From Brevundimonas sp. (lineage in GTDB: Bacteria > Pseudomonadota > Alphaproteobacteria > Caulobacterales > Caulobacteraceae): a stretch of DNA of 64,000 nt. A model generated the notes under the pieces. The model was not told the origin of the DNA and ran no database searches. It saw only the letters and a list, made by a program, of their open reading frames with translations. The position numbers and the translations under genes are program-made. The DNA is taken from positions 62,001 to 126,000 of the forward strand of contig JACVCC010000001.1 in NCBI GenBank assembly GCA_016742215.1. Reading direction: 5' to 3'. Within the stretch, counting starts at the first letter, position 1; every line of letters starts with the position of its first letter. Positions 10,288-18,720 of the stretch are shown piece by piece.

Positions 10288-11196
10288 ATGGCCGACGCCC
10301 ACGCAGCACCGCATCACGACTACCACCTGGTGAACCCGAGCCCTTGGCCTCTGGTCTCCTCGATCGCCGTCACCGTCATGATGGTGGGCGCGGTCGTCTG
10401 GATGAAGGGCCTGGTCGGCGCCGACGCCGGTCCGGTCGCCGGTACGCTGCTGGCCAAGGGTGACATGGCCTTGTTCTTCGCCGGTCTGGCCGGCGTGCTG
10501 GTCTCGATGTTCGGCTGGTGGGCCGACGTCATCAAGGAATCGAAGGCCGGCGATCATACCCCGGTCGTCTCGATCGGCCTGCGCTACGGCATGATGCTGT
10601 TCATCGCTTCGGAAGTGATGTTCTTCGTCGCCTTCTTCTGGATGTTCTTCGAGATGAGCATCTTCAACGAGGCCCGTGCCCACGTCCCGGAAATCGGCGC
10701 CTGGGCCGACACCGCCGCCGCCTGGTCGACCTGGCCGCCGCGCGGCATCGAGACCCTCGACGCCTGGCAGCTGCCGCTGCTGAACACCGTGATCCTGCTG
10801 CTGTCGGGCACGACCGTGACCTGGGCTCACCACGCCATCGCCCAAGGCGACCGCAACGCCACCAAGATCGGCCTCGCCATCACCGTGGCGCTGGGCATCC
10901 TGTTCACCGGCGTGCAGGCGTATGAGTACCATCACATCCTGCACGAGCACCTGTTCTTCAACGAAGCCGCCGCCAACTCGACCCTCTATGGCTCGATCTT
11001 CTTCATGGCGACGGGCTTCCACGGCTTCCACGTTCTGGTCGGCACCATCTTCCTGATCGTCTGCCTGCTGCGCCTGATGGCCGGCGGCTTCACCCCGCAG
11101 AAACATTTCGGCTTCGAGGCGGCCGCCTGGTACTGGCATTTCGTGGACGTGGTCTGGCTGTTCCTGTTCGCCTTCGTCTACGTCGTCTTCGGGTGA
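10288..11196 (+). CDS. ctaE: Cytochrome c oxidase subunit III
   Basis: 302 residues from ATG (MADAHAAPHHDYHLVNPSPWPL). The frame is open further upstream but overlaps ctaG and does not look coding. Seven transmembrane helices include SEVMFFVAFFWMFFEMSIF with the lipid-binding Glu, and the C-terminal EAAAWYWHFVDVVWLFLF block found in all subunit III proteins. It stabilises the oxidase core and its proton uptake path. Its stop overlaps the next start by four bases. Confidence 0.97.
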   Translation: MADAHAAPHHDYHLVNPSPWPLVSSIAVTVMMVGAVVWMKGLVGADAGPVAGTLLAKGDMALFFAGLAGVLVSMFGWWADVIKESKAGDHTPVVSIGLRYGMMLFIASEVMFFVAFFWMFFEMSIFNEARAHVPEIGAWADTAAAWSTWPPRGIETLDAWQLPLLNTVILLLSGTTVTWAHHAIAQGDRNATKIGLAITVALGILFTGVQAYEYHHILHEHLFFNEAAANSTLYGSIFFMATGFHGFHVLVGTIFLIVCLLRLMAGGFTPQKHFGFEAAAWYWHFVDVVWLFLFAFVYVVFG

Positions 11197-11573
11197 CGGA
11201 AGGCCCTACAGGGCATGACATTCAACCGGCGCGGATCGACCCGATCCGCGCCGGTCTGCTTTGTCGGTGTCCGAACTGCGGGCAGGGTCCCCTGTTCGCG
11301 GGCTTCCTCAAGGTGGTCGAGCGCTGCGCCGCCTGCAGTTTCGACTTCAGCCGCCTGAACACGGGCGACGGCGCGGCCATCTTCATCATGCAGATCGCCG
11401 GCGGCATCGTGGTCTTTTCGGCCCTCTATGTGCAGATCGCGTTCAGCCCGCCCATCTGGGCGATGCTGGCGGTCGCCCTGCCTCTGGTCGCCGCCCTGTC
11501 GCTGGGCCTGATGCGGCCAGGCAAGGGCGTGATGATCGCGCTGCAGATGAGAAACGACGTGCGCCATGACTGA
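11193..11573 (+). CDS. DUF983 membrane protein
   Basis: 126 residues. The N-terminal half has two Cys pairs, CRCPNCGQGPLF and CAACSFDF, arranged like a small zinc ribbon. Two transmembrane helices follow (about 60-80 and 85-105). DUF983 proteins are regularly found in alphaproteobacterial oxidase operons between ctaE and SURF1. The biochemical role is unknown; metal handling during oxidase assembly is a guess from the Cys motifs. It overlaps ctaE by four bases and SURF1 by eight. Confidence 0.9.
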   Translation: MTEGPTGHDIQPARIDPIRAGLLCRCPNCGQGPLFAGFLKVVERCAACSFDFSRLNTGDGAAIFIMQIAGGIVVFSALYVQIAFSPPIWAMLAVALPLVAALSLGLMRPGKGVMIALQMRNDVRHD

Positions 11574-12321
11574 CGCCGCTCGTCCCCGCTTCCCGTGGAT
11601 TCTGACCGTTGTTTGCGCCCTGGCTTTGGCCGCCCTGCTGTCGCTCGGCGTCTGGCAGGTGCAGCGGCTGCAATGGAAGGAAGGCCTGATCCGCGAGGCG
11701 GAGGCGGCCGCCGACCTGCCTGCCGTCAGCCTGTACGAGGCTCTCGGCGCACCGGGTGGTCCGGAATTCCGCAAGGTGACGGTCGATTGCCCCGGCCTGC
11801 CGACCGCCCCCTGGGTCGAGCTCCGCAGCATCCACGACGGCGTCGCCGGCGTTCGCCTGATCTCGGCCTGCCGACCGGACCGCATGAACTTTCCGGTCCT
11901 GATCGACCGGGGCTTTGTCCCCGAGACGATCTCCGCGCGCCCGCCCGTCCAGGCGTCGGACGCGCCCTATACCGTCCAGGGCGAGGTCCGTCTGGTCCCG
12001 CCGCCGGGGCCGATAAGCCCTCCGGCGGACGGGCGGATATTCTATGCCCGCGACATTCCTTCGATGGGCGAGGCCCTGGGCGTCGGCCTGCCGGCGCCGC
12101 ACACCGTCTATGCAACGGTCTCGACCAACCCTGAGTGGGCCGCGCTGCAGCCTTCCGCGCCCCCTGCGGCCTTCTCCAACAACCACCTTGGCTATGCCGC
12201 GACATGGTTCGGACTGGCGATCGCGCTGGTCGGTTTCTACATCGCCCTGCTCCGTAGAAAGCAAAGCCCTCAAGCCGCCGCGCTCCGCGAGCAAGGTGAC
12301 AGGGAAAAGGAACTCTCCTGA
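11566..12321 (+). CDS. SURF1-family oxidase assembly protein
   Basis: 251 residues with a transmembrane helix at each end (about 10-30 and 205-225) and a periplasmic domain between. The C-terminal signature NNHLGYAATWFGLA is typical of SURF1/Shy1 (PF02104), as is the GVWQVQRLQWKEGLI block after the first helix. In alphaproteobacteria SURF1 binds haem a and helps insert it into subunit I. It is the last oxidase-assembly gene; its stop touches the M16 peptidase start. Confidence 0.93.
   Translation: MTDAARPRFPWILTVVCALALAALLSLGVWQVQRLQWKEGLIREAEAAADLPAVSLYEALGAPGGPEFRKVTVDCPGLPTAPWVELRSIHDGVAGVRLISACRPDRMNFPVLIDRGFVPETISARPPVQASDAPYTVQGEVRLVPPPGPISPPADGRIFYARDIPSMGEALGVGLPAPHTVYATVSTNPEWAALQPSAPPAAFSNNHLGYAATWFGLAIALVGFYIALLRRKQSPQAAALREQGDREKELS
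12307..12320 (+). promoter_or_regulatory. Shine-Dalgarno AAGGA plus CTG that appear to set the M16 peptidase start
   Basis: AAGGA (12307-12311) stands six bases before CTG at 12318. The frame has a stop at 12297 and no ATG, GTG or TTG before GTG at 12357, which has no Shine-Dalgarno and would cut off the first conserved strand. Confidence 0.5.
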
Positions 12322-13583
12322 CCGCCACCCTCCACACCCTGTCCAACGGCGTCCGCGTGGTCTGCGACCCGATGCCGGGCCTGCGCACCCTCGCGCTGAC
12401 CGTCGCCGTGCGCGGCGGCGCCCGGTGGGAGAGCGAGGCCACCTCGGGCTGGTCGCACTGTCTCGAACATCTCGTGTTCAAGGGCGCTGGCGACATGGGC
12501 GCGCGCGAGATCGTCGAGCGGATCGAGGCCGAGGGCGGCTCCATCAACGCTGCCACCGGCTACGAGCGCACCAGCTTCGAGGTGCGGGCGCTGCAAGGCT
12601 CGCTGCCGCTGGCCATGCAGGTGGTGTCCGACCTGGTCTTCCGCCCGACGCTCGACCCGGCCGAGATCGAGCGCGAGAAGGACGTCGTCGCGCAGGAGAT
12701 CGCCGAGGCCTTCGACACGCCCGACGACCACGTCTTCGAGATGGCCCAGACGCGCGCCTTCGAGGGCCAGCCGCTGGGCCGGCCCATCCTCGGCTCCGTC
12801 GCCAGTCTCAAGCCCATCGACCGGGCCTCCATCGGCGCCTGGCGCGCGCGGCTGTACTCGCCCGACCGGATGGTGGTGGTGGCTTCGGGCGCCGTGGACG
12901 AGGCCGAGCTGCTGGACCTCGCGCATCGCTGGTTCGGCGGGCAAACGGCGACACCGGCCAAGGCGCCGGACGTTCCCCGCTTCACCGGCGGCGACGCGGC
13001 TCTGACCCGTCGGATCGAGCAGGCCAACATCGTCTTCCAGCTGCCGGCTCCCTCGGTCACCGACGCAGCCTATCCGGCGGCACGGCTGATGACCGAGATC
13101 CTCGGCGGCGGCATGGCCTCGCGCCTGTTCCAGAGCGCCCGCGAGGAGCGCGGACTGGCCTATGCCATCGACGCCTACCACGAGCCGTATGAGGACACGG
13201 GCATTCTCGGCATCTACTCCGGCGCCTCGGCGGACCGGGCCGTGGAGCTGGCGCAGGTCTGCGCGGCCGAGCTGAAGGCGCTGGCGAAGGATGGTCCCAC
13301 GGCGGCGGAGCTGTCGCGGGCGAAGGCAGTGCTGAACGCCGGCCTTTGGATGTCGGACGAGAGTCCGGCGTCGCGCGCGGGCCGTGCGGCGGCGCAGGTC
13401 CTGCTCTTCGGCCGTCTGATCCCGTCGGACGTCATGGCGGATCGCACGGCGGCCCAGACGGCCGAGGACGTCCGCGCGGCCGCTGCCGGCTGCCTGTCCG
13501 CAGGCCTGACGGCGACGGCGGTTCTGGGGCCCAGGGCGGCGGCGCCGGCGGGAGCCGCCTTCCGCGACGCCCTGTTCGGCTGA
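12318..13583 (+). CDS. M16-family zinc peptidase (processing-peptidase-like), probable CTG start
   Basis: 421 residues if initiated at CTG (TATLHTLSNGVRVVCDPMPGL), which restores the family's usual first beta-strand; 408 from the later GTG. The inverted zinc motif HxxEH is HCLEHLVFKG, with the downstream Glu in the ERTSFEVRA region. The second half carries SRLFQSAREERGLAYAI with the conserved Arg/Tyr pair. Family members in alphaproteobacteria resemble mitochondrial processing peptidase; the substrate here is unknown. The start overlaps the SURF1 stop by four bases, so translation may be coupled. Confidence 0.9.
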   Translation: MTATLHTLSNGVRVVCDPMPGLRTLALTVAVRGGARWESEATSGWSHCLEHLVFKGAGDMGAREIVERIEAEGGSINAATGYERTSFEVRALQGSLPLAMQVVSDLVFRPTLDPAEIEREKDVVAQEIAEAFDTPDDHVFEMAQTRAFEGQPLGRPILGSVASLKPIDRASIGAWRARLYSPDRMVVVASGAVDEAELLDLAHRWFGGQTATPAKAPDVPRFTGGDAALTRRIEQANIVFQLPAPSVTDAAYPAARLMTEILGGGMASRLFQSAREERGLAYAIDAYHEPYEDTGILGIYSGASADRAVELAQVCAAELKALAKDGPTAAELSRAKAVLNAGLWMSDESPASRAGRAAAQVLLFGRLIPSDVMADRTAAQTAEDVRAAAAGCLSAGLTATAVLGPRAAAPAGAAFRDALFG

Positions 13584-13607
13584 TCCTGCCGGGAGTATTC
13601 TGGCCGC

Positions 13608-14198
13608 ATGGCGCTTCTGGACTGGATCAGCGATGCCGCAGGCCCTGTGGTGAAGGGCAGGGGCGTCGTCCTGCGCCCGCCGCGCGCGGGCGACTATGAG
13701 CACTGGGCCGGACTGCGGCAGGAGTCGTACGCCTACCTCCAGCCGTGGGAACCGCTGTGGCCCGAGGATGACCTGACCCGCGCCGCCTTCAAGCGACGGC
13801 TGGGCATCTATCAGCGGGAAATGGAAGCCGGGAACGCCTGGCCCTTCTTCATCTTCGCCGAAAAGGATCGGTCGCTGGTGGGGGCGATCACCCTGTCGAA
13901 CATCCGCCGCGGCGTCGCCGAGACGGGCACCCTCGGCTACTGGATCGGCCAGCGGTTCGCCGGGCGCGGACTGGCCACGGCGGCGGTCACCGCCATGGTC
14001 GGCTACGCCTTCGACAGCCTGAACCTGCACCGCGTCGAGGCCGCCTGCGTGCCGTCCAACACCGGCTCGCGCCGGGTGCTGGAGAAATCGGGCTTCGAGC
14101 TGGAGGGGAAGGCCCGGGCTTATCTCAAAATTAACGGCGGTTGGGCAGATCATCTCCTGTTCGGCTGCGTAAACGACGGAGCCGCGCGCGGCGGCTGA
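13608..14198 (+). CDS. GNAT acetyltransferase, RimJ/RimL type
   Basis: 196 residues. The GNAT core is clear: RPPRAGDYEHW at the N-terminus, LVGAITLSNIRRG, then GYWIGQRFAGRGLATAAV (acetyl-CoA pyrophosphate loop) and LNLHRVEAACVPSNTGSRRVLEKSGF. This pattern fits ribosomal-protein or peptide N-acetyltransferases of the RimJ group, which modify N-terminal Ser/Ala. It starts 24 bases after the M16 gene on the same strand and is likely in the same transcript. The exact substrate is not readable. Confidence 0.88.
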   Translation: MALLDWISDAAGPVVKGRGVVLRPPRAGDYEHWAGLRQESYAYLQPWEPLWPEDDLTRAAFKRRLGIYQREMEAGNAWPFFIFAEKDRSLVGAITLSNIRRGVAETGTLGYWIGQRFAGRGLATAAVTAMVGYAFDSLNLHRVEAACVPSNTGSRRVLEKSGFELEGKARAYLKINGGWADHLLFGCVNDGAARGG

Positions 14199-14230
14199 TG
14201 TCAGCCCCCTGACAGGACCGGTCATTCGCC

Positions 14231-15898
14231 TTGAACACTCGCTCCAGAAGTCTGGCCTGGGACGCGACGACCGCCATTGAGGCGCTGGCGGCGGCGGACA
14301 CGGCGCTGTGGGTCTGGACGCCTTCCGAAGACCAGATGCGGTTCACCGGCGCGACACGGGCGCTGGGGCTCGGCCCGCTGGCCCCCGAATGCTCGGGCGC
14401 GGCCTTCGTCGCCGTCGCCGTGCCGCAGGACCGCGCCCTGGCCGAAAAGATACTCAAGCCGCAGGAGGAGGGGACCGAGGTCGCTATCCGCCTGCGCATG
14501 CGCGATTCCGAGACCTGCATCTGGCGCGGCGTCTGGCTGGAAGACGGTCTGCGCGCCGCCGGCGTGGTGGCGCTGGAGACCAAGTTCGCCGCCTCGCACC
14601 GCGATCACCTGACCGGCCTGCTGGACCGCCGCACCTTCATCGCCCGCGCCGGCGAGGTGCTGACCCAGACCGGCGAGTTCGAGCTGGTCGTGGCCGACGT
14701 CGACCGCCTGCGCCGCCTGAACGAGGCGCTGGGCCACGAACGGGCCGATCTGGTGCTGTCGGCCCTCGGCTCCCGCCTGAACGCCGCCTTCGCGCACGAG
14801 GCCTCGGCCGCCCGCATCGGCGAGGACGAGTTCGCCCTCATCGTGCCGCGCGGCGCCACGCCGGCGGCCGAACGGATGCGCGAGGCGCTGGAGCAGCCCC
14901 TGCGCGTCGCGGGCTTTGACATCTATCCGACCGTCTCCATCGGCGCCGTCTCCGTCGAGGGCGGGCCGGACGCCGCCGATCCGTCCGAACTGCTGCGCCG
15001 GGTCGAGCTGGCGGTCGAACAGGCCAAGACCGCCGGCCGCGGCGGCGTCGCCGCCTATGGCCGCGCGCTGGAAAGCGACAGCCTGTCCCGGCTGGCGCTG
15101 GAAGCCGACCTGCGGAACGCCTTCGTGCGCGGCGAGATCGTGCCGTTCTATCAGCCGATCGTGAACCTGCAGACGGGCGCCGTGGCCGGCTTCGAGGCCC
15201 TGGCCCGCTGGCTGCACCCGCAGCGCGGCATGGTCCCGCCGGACGAGTTCCTCGGGCTGACCGACGAGATGGGCCTGATGCACGAGCTGGGCCTGCTGAT
15301 GATGCGCCAGTCGGCGCGTCAGCTGGCCGAGTGGCTGGAACGCCATCCGGCGGCCGGCAATCTGTTCTGCAGCGTCAACCTGTCGGTGGGCGAGATCGAG
15401 CGCGCCAATCTGGTCGAGGACGTGACCCTGATCATCCAGCAGGCCGGTTTGCCGCGCGGCGCGCTGAAGCTGGAGGTCACCGAGGGCGACATCATGCGCG
15501 ACACCACGCGCGCGGCCGAGACGCTGCGCCGCCTGCGCGACGCTGGCGCCTCCCTTGCGCTGGACGACTTCGGCACCGGCTTCTCGTCGCTCAGCTATCT
15601 GGCCAAGCTGCCGTTCGATACGCTGAAGATCGATCGCTACTTCGTTCTGACCATGGATAAGGACGAGGGCTCGGCGAAGATCGTGAAGTCGGTCGTCAAC
15701 CTCGGCCGCGACCTGTCGCTGGAAGTCGTCGCCGAGGGCGTGGAGAACGCCGGCCTCGCCAAGCTGCTGCTTGACGCCAGCTGCCACTACGGTCAGGGCT
15801 TCGGCTACGCCCAGGCCCTGCCGGCCCAGGGCGCCGAGGTCTATCTGAACGAGTCCCTCGCCGATGGCGTCGCGCCGCTGAAGGCGCGGTCGGCTTGA
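14231..15898 (+). CDS. Degenerate GGDEF plus EAL cyclic-di-GMP phosphodiesterase
   Basis: 555 residues from TTG. Residues 1-115 form a PAS-like sensor region (ALWVWTPSEDQMRF). A GGDEF domain (about 120-275) has RIGEDEF where active enzymes have GGDEF, so the second Gly is Glu and cyclase activity is doubtful. The EAL domain (about 290-545) looks complete: GFEALARW, CSVNLSVGEI, LEVTEGDI, LDDFGTGFSSL, LKIDRYF and VVAEGVEN hold the metal and catalytic residues. Most likely a phosphodiesterase in which the GGDEF part is regulatory. It is cytoplasmic, with no membrane span. Confidence 0.92.
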   Translation: MNTRSRSLAWDATTAIEALAAADTALWVWTPSEDQMRFTGATRALGLGPLAPECSGAAFVAVAVPQDRALAEKILKPQEEGTEVAIRLRMRDSETCIWRGVWLEDGLRAAGVVALETKFAASHRDHLTGLLDRRTFIARAGEVLTQTGEFELVVADVDRLRRLNEALGHERADLVLSALGSRLNAAFAHEASAARIGEDEFALIVPRGATPAAERMREALEQPLRVAGFDIYPTVSIGAVSVEGGPDAADPSELLRRVELAVEQAKTAGRGGVAAYGRALESDSLSRLALEADLRNAFVRGEIVPFYQPIVNLQTGAVAGFEALARWLHPQRGMVPPDEFLGLTDEMGLMHELGLLMMRQSARQLAEWLERHPAAGNLFCSVNLSVGEIERANLVEDVTLIIQQAGLPRGALKLEVTEGDIMRDTTRAAETLRRLRDAGASLALDDFGTGFSSLSYLAKLPFDTLKIDRYFVLTMDKDEGSAKIVKSVVNLGRDLSLEVVAEGVENAGLAKLLLDASCHYGQGFGYAQALPAQGAEVYLNESLADGVAPLKARSA

Positions 15899-15927
15899 GT
15901 CCACCCATACCCGGCAGCTGGGTGACG

Positions 15928-16308
15928 ATGCCCCGCTGGAAACGATGGACCCTGCTGATCGGCGGGAGCCTGTGCCTTGTCGGCATGGTCCTGTTTTCCG
16001 TGAACGGATTCAGCGCGGGTGACGCCGCCACCGCGCAGCTGCTCCGCTACGATCGCACCCTCCGGGCCGATCAGGTCGAGATTCTTGCGGTCAGGCCCGA
16101 GACGTCCGGAGCGGGCGGACGATACGGGAAGGTTCTGGTTTGCGGGACCGTAACGACCAGGCCGGGATCGCTTTTCGCAGCAACGGTCAGCAAACGACGT
16201 AGCGGGTTTCTCTACAGCGGCCTCGATCTGGCCGTGTCCTGGATCGACGAGACGGCGTACGGTCGAGACCTGCTGCTGGCCTGCGAGCGTCAGGCCCGCC
16301 CGCTCTGA
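15928..16308 (+). CDS. Hypothetical single-span membrane protein
   Basis: 126 residues from ATG (MPRWKRWTLLIGG); an in-frame TTG eleven codons earlier overlaps the previous stop. Residues 8-28 form a membrane anchor (LLIGGSLCLVGMVLFSV), followed by a short extracytoplasmic domain with two Cys (about 80 and 119). No family recognised. Its 3' end overlaps the convergent yqgE gene by 19 bases. Confidence 0.65.
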   Translation: MPRWKRWTLLIGGSLCLVGMVLFSVNGFSAGDAATAQLLRYDRTLRADQVEILAVRPETSGAGGRYGKVLVCGTVTTRPGSLFAATVSKRRSGFLYSGLDLAVSWIDETAYGRDLLLACERQARPL

Positions 16309-16859
16309 CCCGACAGCTGCGCGGGGTCGACGCCCAGCTTGGCGACCGCCTTGCCCCATTTCTCGGAATAGTCGGTGTCGAAGATCAGCGCCGGATCGGC
16401 GTCCGCGGTCAGCCAGACATTCTCGCCCAGCTCGTCCTCCAGTTGCCCGTCGCCCCAGCCGGCATAGCCCAGCATCAGGACGGACTTCCGCGGCCCTGAA
16501 ACGGGGTCAACCATGGCCGCCAGCGCCTCGCGCGTGCCGGTGATGGCCATGCCCTCGCCGAAGGCCAGCGAGCCGTCCTCGGACATCCAGTCGTCGGTAT
16601 GCAGGACGAAGCCGCGTTCGCGCTCCACCGGGCCGCCGACCAGCACCGCGCGATCGGCCGCATCGTCGGGCGCATCGGTCTTCAGACTGGCCAGAACGGC
16701 CTTCAGGTCGACGCCCGGCGCGGGCCGGTCGAGACGCAGTCCCATGGCGTGATCGGGCTCATGCGCGCAGATCAGGATCACCGCGTGCTCGAACCGCTCG
16801 TCCTCGATCCCCGGCATGGCCACGAGCAGCCGGCCGGTCAGGTTCTGGAAGTCGTCCAT
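16290..16859 (-). CDS. YqgE/AlgH family protein (UPF0301)
   Basis: 189 residues from the ATG of MDDFQNLTGRLLVAMPGIED; the frame is open 14 codons further. The motif order is that of UPF0301/DUF179: LLVAMPGIEDERFEHAVILICAH at the start, then VLVGGPVERERGFVLH, and FGYAGW-like MLGYAGWGDGQLEDEL. The fold is known but the function is uncertain; the AlgH name comes from alginate regulation in Pseudomonas. It is monocistronic or co-transcribed with the upstream SGNH gene, 58 bases away. Confidence 0.92.
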   Translation of the reverse strand: MDDFQNLTGRLLVAMPGIEDERFEHAVILICAHEPDHAMGLRLDRPAPGVDLKAVLASLKTDAPDDAADRAVLVGGPVERERGFVLHTDDWMSEDGSLAFGEGMAITGTREALAAMVDPVSGPRKSVLMLGYAGWGDGQLEDELGENVWLTADADPALIFDTDYSEKWGKAVAKLGVDPAQLSGQSGRA

Positions 16860-16917
16860 GGTCCTATCATCGGAAGCCATCGGCCAGGGTGCAAGGCACA
16901 TGCGTCATTTGAGCATG

Positions 16918-17604
16918 TCAGGGATTGCACGGGCCTGCCTCAATGGCCGAGGCGACCAGCCTGGCCCACCGGGCGTAGGCCTCCCCCTGCAGATGGACTC
17001 CATCGACTGTCAGAGCCGGGGCGATCCGGCCGCCTTCGGCGAGCACCGCGTTGACGTCCAGGTATCGACAACCACCCTTCTCGCAACGGGCGCGGTTTAT
17101 CCTGTTCAGCGCCTCGACCTTTTCGTTGAGTTCGGCCCGATCCGTGAGGACGACGGATTGCAGAACAACCTCCCGCGGCGCGAGGCGCGTCACGATCTCA
17201 TCGATGGTGAGCGCGATCGACTCCACGGATTCGACACCGGTGAGGTCATTGATTCCGACCATCAGAAACGCTTGCCGACTGGTCGGCGGTACAGATCTGT
17301 CGAGTCGTTCCAGCACGTTTGCGGCGGTGTCTCCGCCGACTCCCCGATTGGCGATCACCATGCCCAGCAGTTCGCTCCAGGGTCCGCCGGCTGTAAGGGA
17401 ATCCCCCAGCATGACGACGCACGCCCCATCCGGCAGGCTGGCGAAATCGCGTATCCGGCTCTCGCGCAGCGCTTCCGCAGTCCTGGCGGGAGCGGCGACC
17501 TTAGCCTCGGCGCGCGCCCGCTGGATCAGGTAGCCGCCGAACAGGCCAACGACCATGGTCGCGAGACATAGAGCGAAAACCTGGGCTGGAGATCGATTGG
17601 GCAT
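16918..17604 (-). CDS. SGNH/GDSL-family hydrolase, membrane anchored
   Basis: 228 residues. An N-terminal hydrophobic helix (about 8-27) anchors or exports it. The SGNH blocks are all present: MLGDSLTAGG (nucleophile Ser), IANRGVGGDTAANV (Gly), MVGINDLTG (Asn) and VDGVHLQGEAY (Asp and His). Such enzymes deacylate lipids, peptidoglycan or sugars; this one would act in the periplasm. The substrate is unknown. Confidence 0.88.
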   Translation of the reverse strand: MPNRSPAQVFALCLATMVVGLFGGYLIQRARAEAKVAAPARTAEALRESRIRDFASLPDGACVVMLGDSLTAGGPWSELLGMVIANRGVGGDTAANVLERLDRSVPPTSRQAFLMVGINDLTGVESVESIALTIDEIVTRLAPREVVLQSVVLTDRAELNEKVEALNRINRARCEKGGCRYLDVNAVLAEGGRIAPALTVDGVHLQGEAYARWARLVASAIEAGPCNP

Positions 17605-17746
17605 GCCGACAGTCTAGCATGCCTTCGACGCCAGACATCCGGCCACGATCGCCCGTGCGCGCCTGCGCGAGGGGAGTTGGCGACAGGACTAACACGGCCT
17701 ATCTGAGAGCCTGTCGAAGCGTCCACACACCTACGGAGCCTGCCTC

Positions 17747-18232
17747 ATGACCGTCCAGATCGGCGATCGCATCCCCTCGGCCAACCTCACCCAGGCGACC
17801 GACGACGGGCCCAAGCCCGTCACCACCGACGACATCTTCGCCGGCAAGACCGTGGCCCTGTTCGCCGTGCCGGGCGCCTTCACCCCGACCTGTTCGGCGC
17901 GCCACCTGCCGGGCTTCAAGGACAGCCGCGGCGACCTGACCGCCAAGGGCGTCGACACCGTCGCCTGCGTCTCGGTCAACGACGCCTTCGTCATGGGCGC
18001 CTGGGCCGACAGCCAGGGCATCGGCAAGTCGGACATCCTGATGCTGGGCGACGGCAACGGCGACTTCACCCGCCAGCTGGGCCTGTCGATGGACGCCAAG
18101 GGCTTCGGCATGGGCGAGCGCTCGCAGCGCTATTCGATGATCGTCAAGGACGGCGTCGTGACCCAGCTGAACATCGAACAGCCGGGCGAGTTCAAGGTCT
18201 CGTCGGCCGAGCACCTGCTGACGCAGCTTTAA
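17747..18232 (+). CDS. Peroxiredoxin, PrxV/AhpE-like type
   Basis: 161 residues. The peroxidatic site is PGAFTPTCSARHLPGF with Cys near 49 and the conserved Pro and Thr before it. The rest (VACVSVNDAFVMGAW, then LGLSMDAKGFGMGERSQRY) matches the Prx5-like group that reduces H2O2 and organic peroxides with glutathione or glutaredoxin. Cytoplasmic. GGAG precedes the ATG at a normal distance. A short repeat lies directly after the stop. Confidence 0.94.
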   Translation: MTVQIGDRIPSANLTQATDDGPKPVTTDDIFAGKTVALFAVPGAFTPTCSARHLPGFKDSRGDLTAKGVDTVACVSVNDAFVMGAWADSQGIGKSDILMLGDGNGDFTRQLGLSMDAKGFGMGERSQRYSMIVKDGVVTQLNIEQPGEFKVSSAEHLLTQL

Positions 18233-18234
18233 GA

Positions 18235-18275
18235 GCGCTACCACTCGCGACGCGGTCGCTCGCTGCCTGAACGCG
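18235..18275. repeat. 41-base dispersed repeat, copy A (intergenic)
   Basis: This copy lies between the peroxiredoxin stop and the vsr start and matches the copy inside selO (37135-37175) at all but four positions. The core CGCGACGCGGTCGCTCGC is identical in both. Read on the minus strand it encodes the same QAASDRVAS peptide seen in SelO. Confidence 0.8.
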
Positions 18276-18285
18276 GGAGGCTGTG

Positions 18286-18720
18286 ATGAGCGACGTCTTC
18301 ACCCCGGAGCAACGCAGCGCCGTCATGGCCCGCGTGAAGGGGAAGGACACGAAACCCGAACTGGCCGTGCGCGGGATCCTGCGCACGGCCGGGATCGGCT
18401 ACAGGCTGGGCGGGCAGGGGCTCCCCGGCAAACCGGGCATCGTGATGAAGGGGCGGCGGACCGCCGTCTTCGTCCACGGCTGTTTCTGGCATGGCCACGA
18501 CTGCCCGCGCGGGGCGCGACAGCCGAAGGCCAACTCGGACTACTGGACATCGAAGATTGGACGGAACCGCACGCGGGATGCGGCCAACGCCGCCGCGCTC
18601 GCCGCTGGCGGCTGGCGCGTGATCACGGTCTGGGAGTGCGCGATGAAGGCGCCCGATTTCGCCGACCGCCTGCTGGCGGCCGTTCGGGGTCAGGCGGCGG
18701 CCGTCTCGATCTCGTCCTGA
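18286..18720 (+). CDS. vsr: Very-short-patch-repair (Vsr) endonuclease with a substituted catalytic Asp
   Basis: 144 residues from ATG with GGGAGG five bases before it. The Vsr fold is evident: MARVKGKDTKPELAVR (Glu25), VFVHGCFWHGHDCP (His64, His69), KIGRNRTRD and WRVITVWECAM. Numbering agrees with E. coli Vsr up to this region, and position 51, the Mg-binding Asp in E. coli, is Gly (GKPGIV in place of GKPDIV). Position 63 is Val rather than Thr. Nicking activity at T:G mismatches may therefore be lost. No cytosine methyltransferase partner is in the window. The 3' end overlaps the convergent kinase by 31 bases. Confidence 0.85.
   Translation: MSDVFTPEQRSAVMARVKGKDTKPELAVRGILRTAGIGYRLGGQGLPGKPGIVMKGRRTAVFVHGCFWHGHDCPRGARQPKANSDYWTSKIGRNRTRDAANAAALAAGGWRVITVWECAMKAPDFADRLLAAVRGQAAAVSISS

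Noticed and set aside
12270..14225. 651-codon minus-strand frame opposite the M16 and GNAT genes
   Set aside because: Low-complexity antisense composition; both plus-strand genes have clear catalytic motifs.
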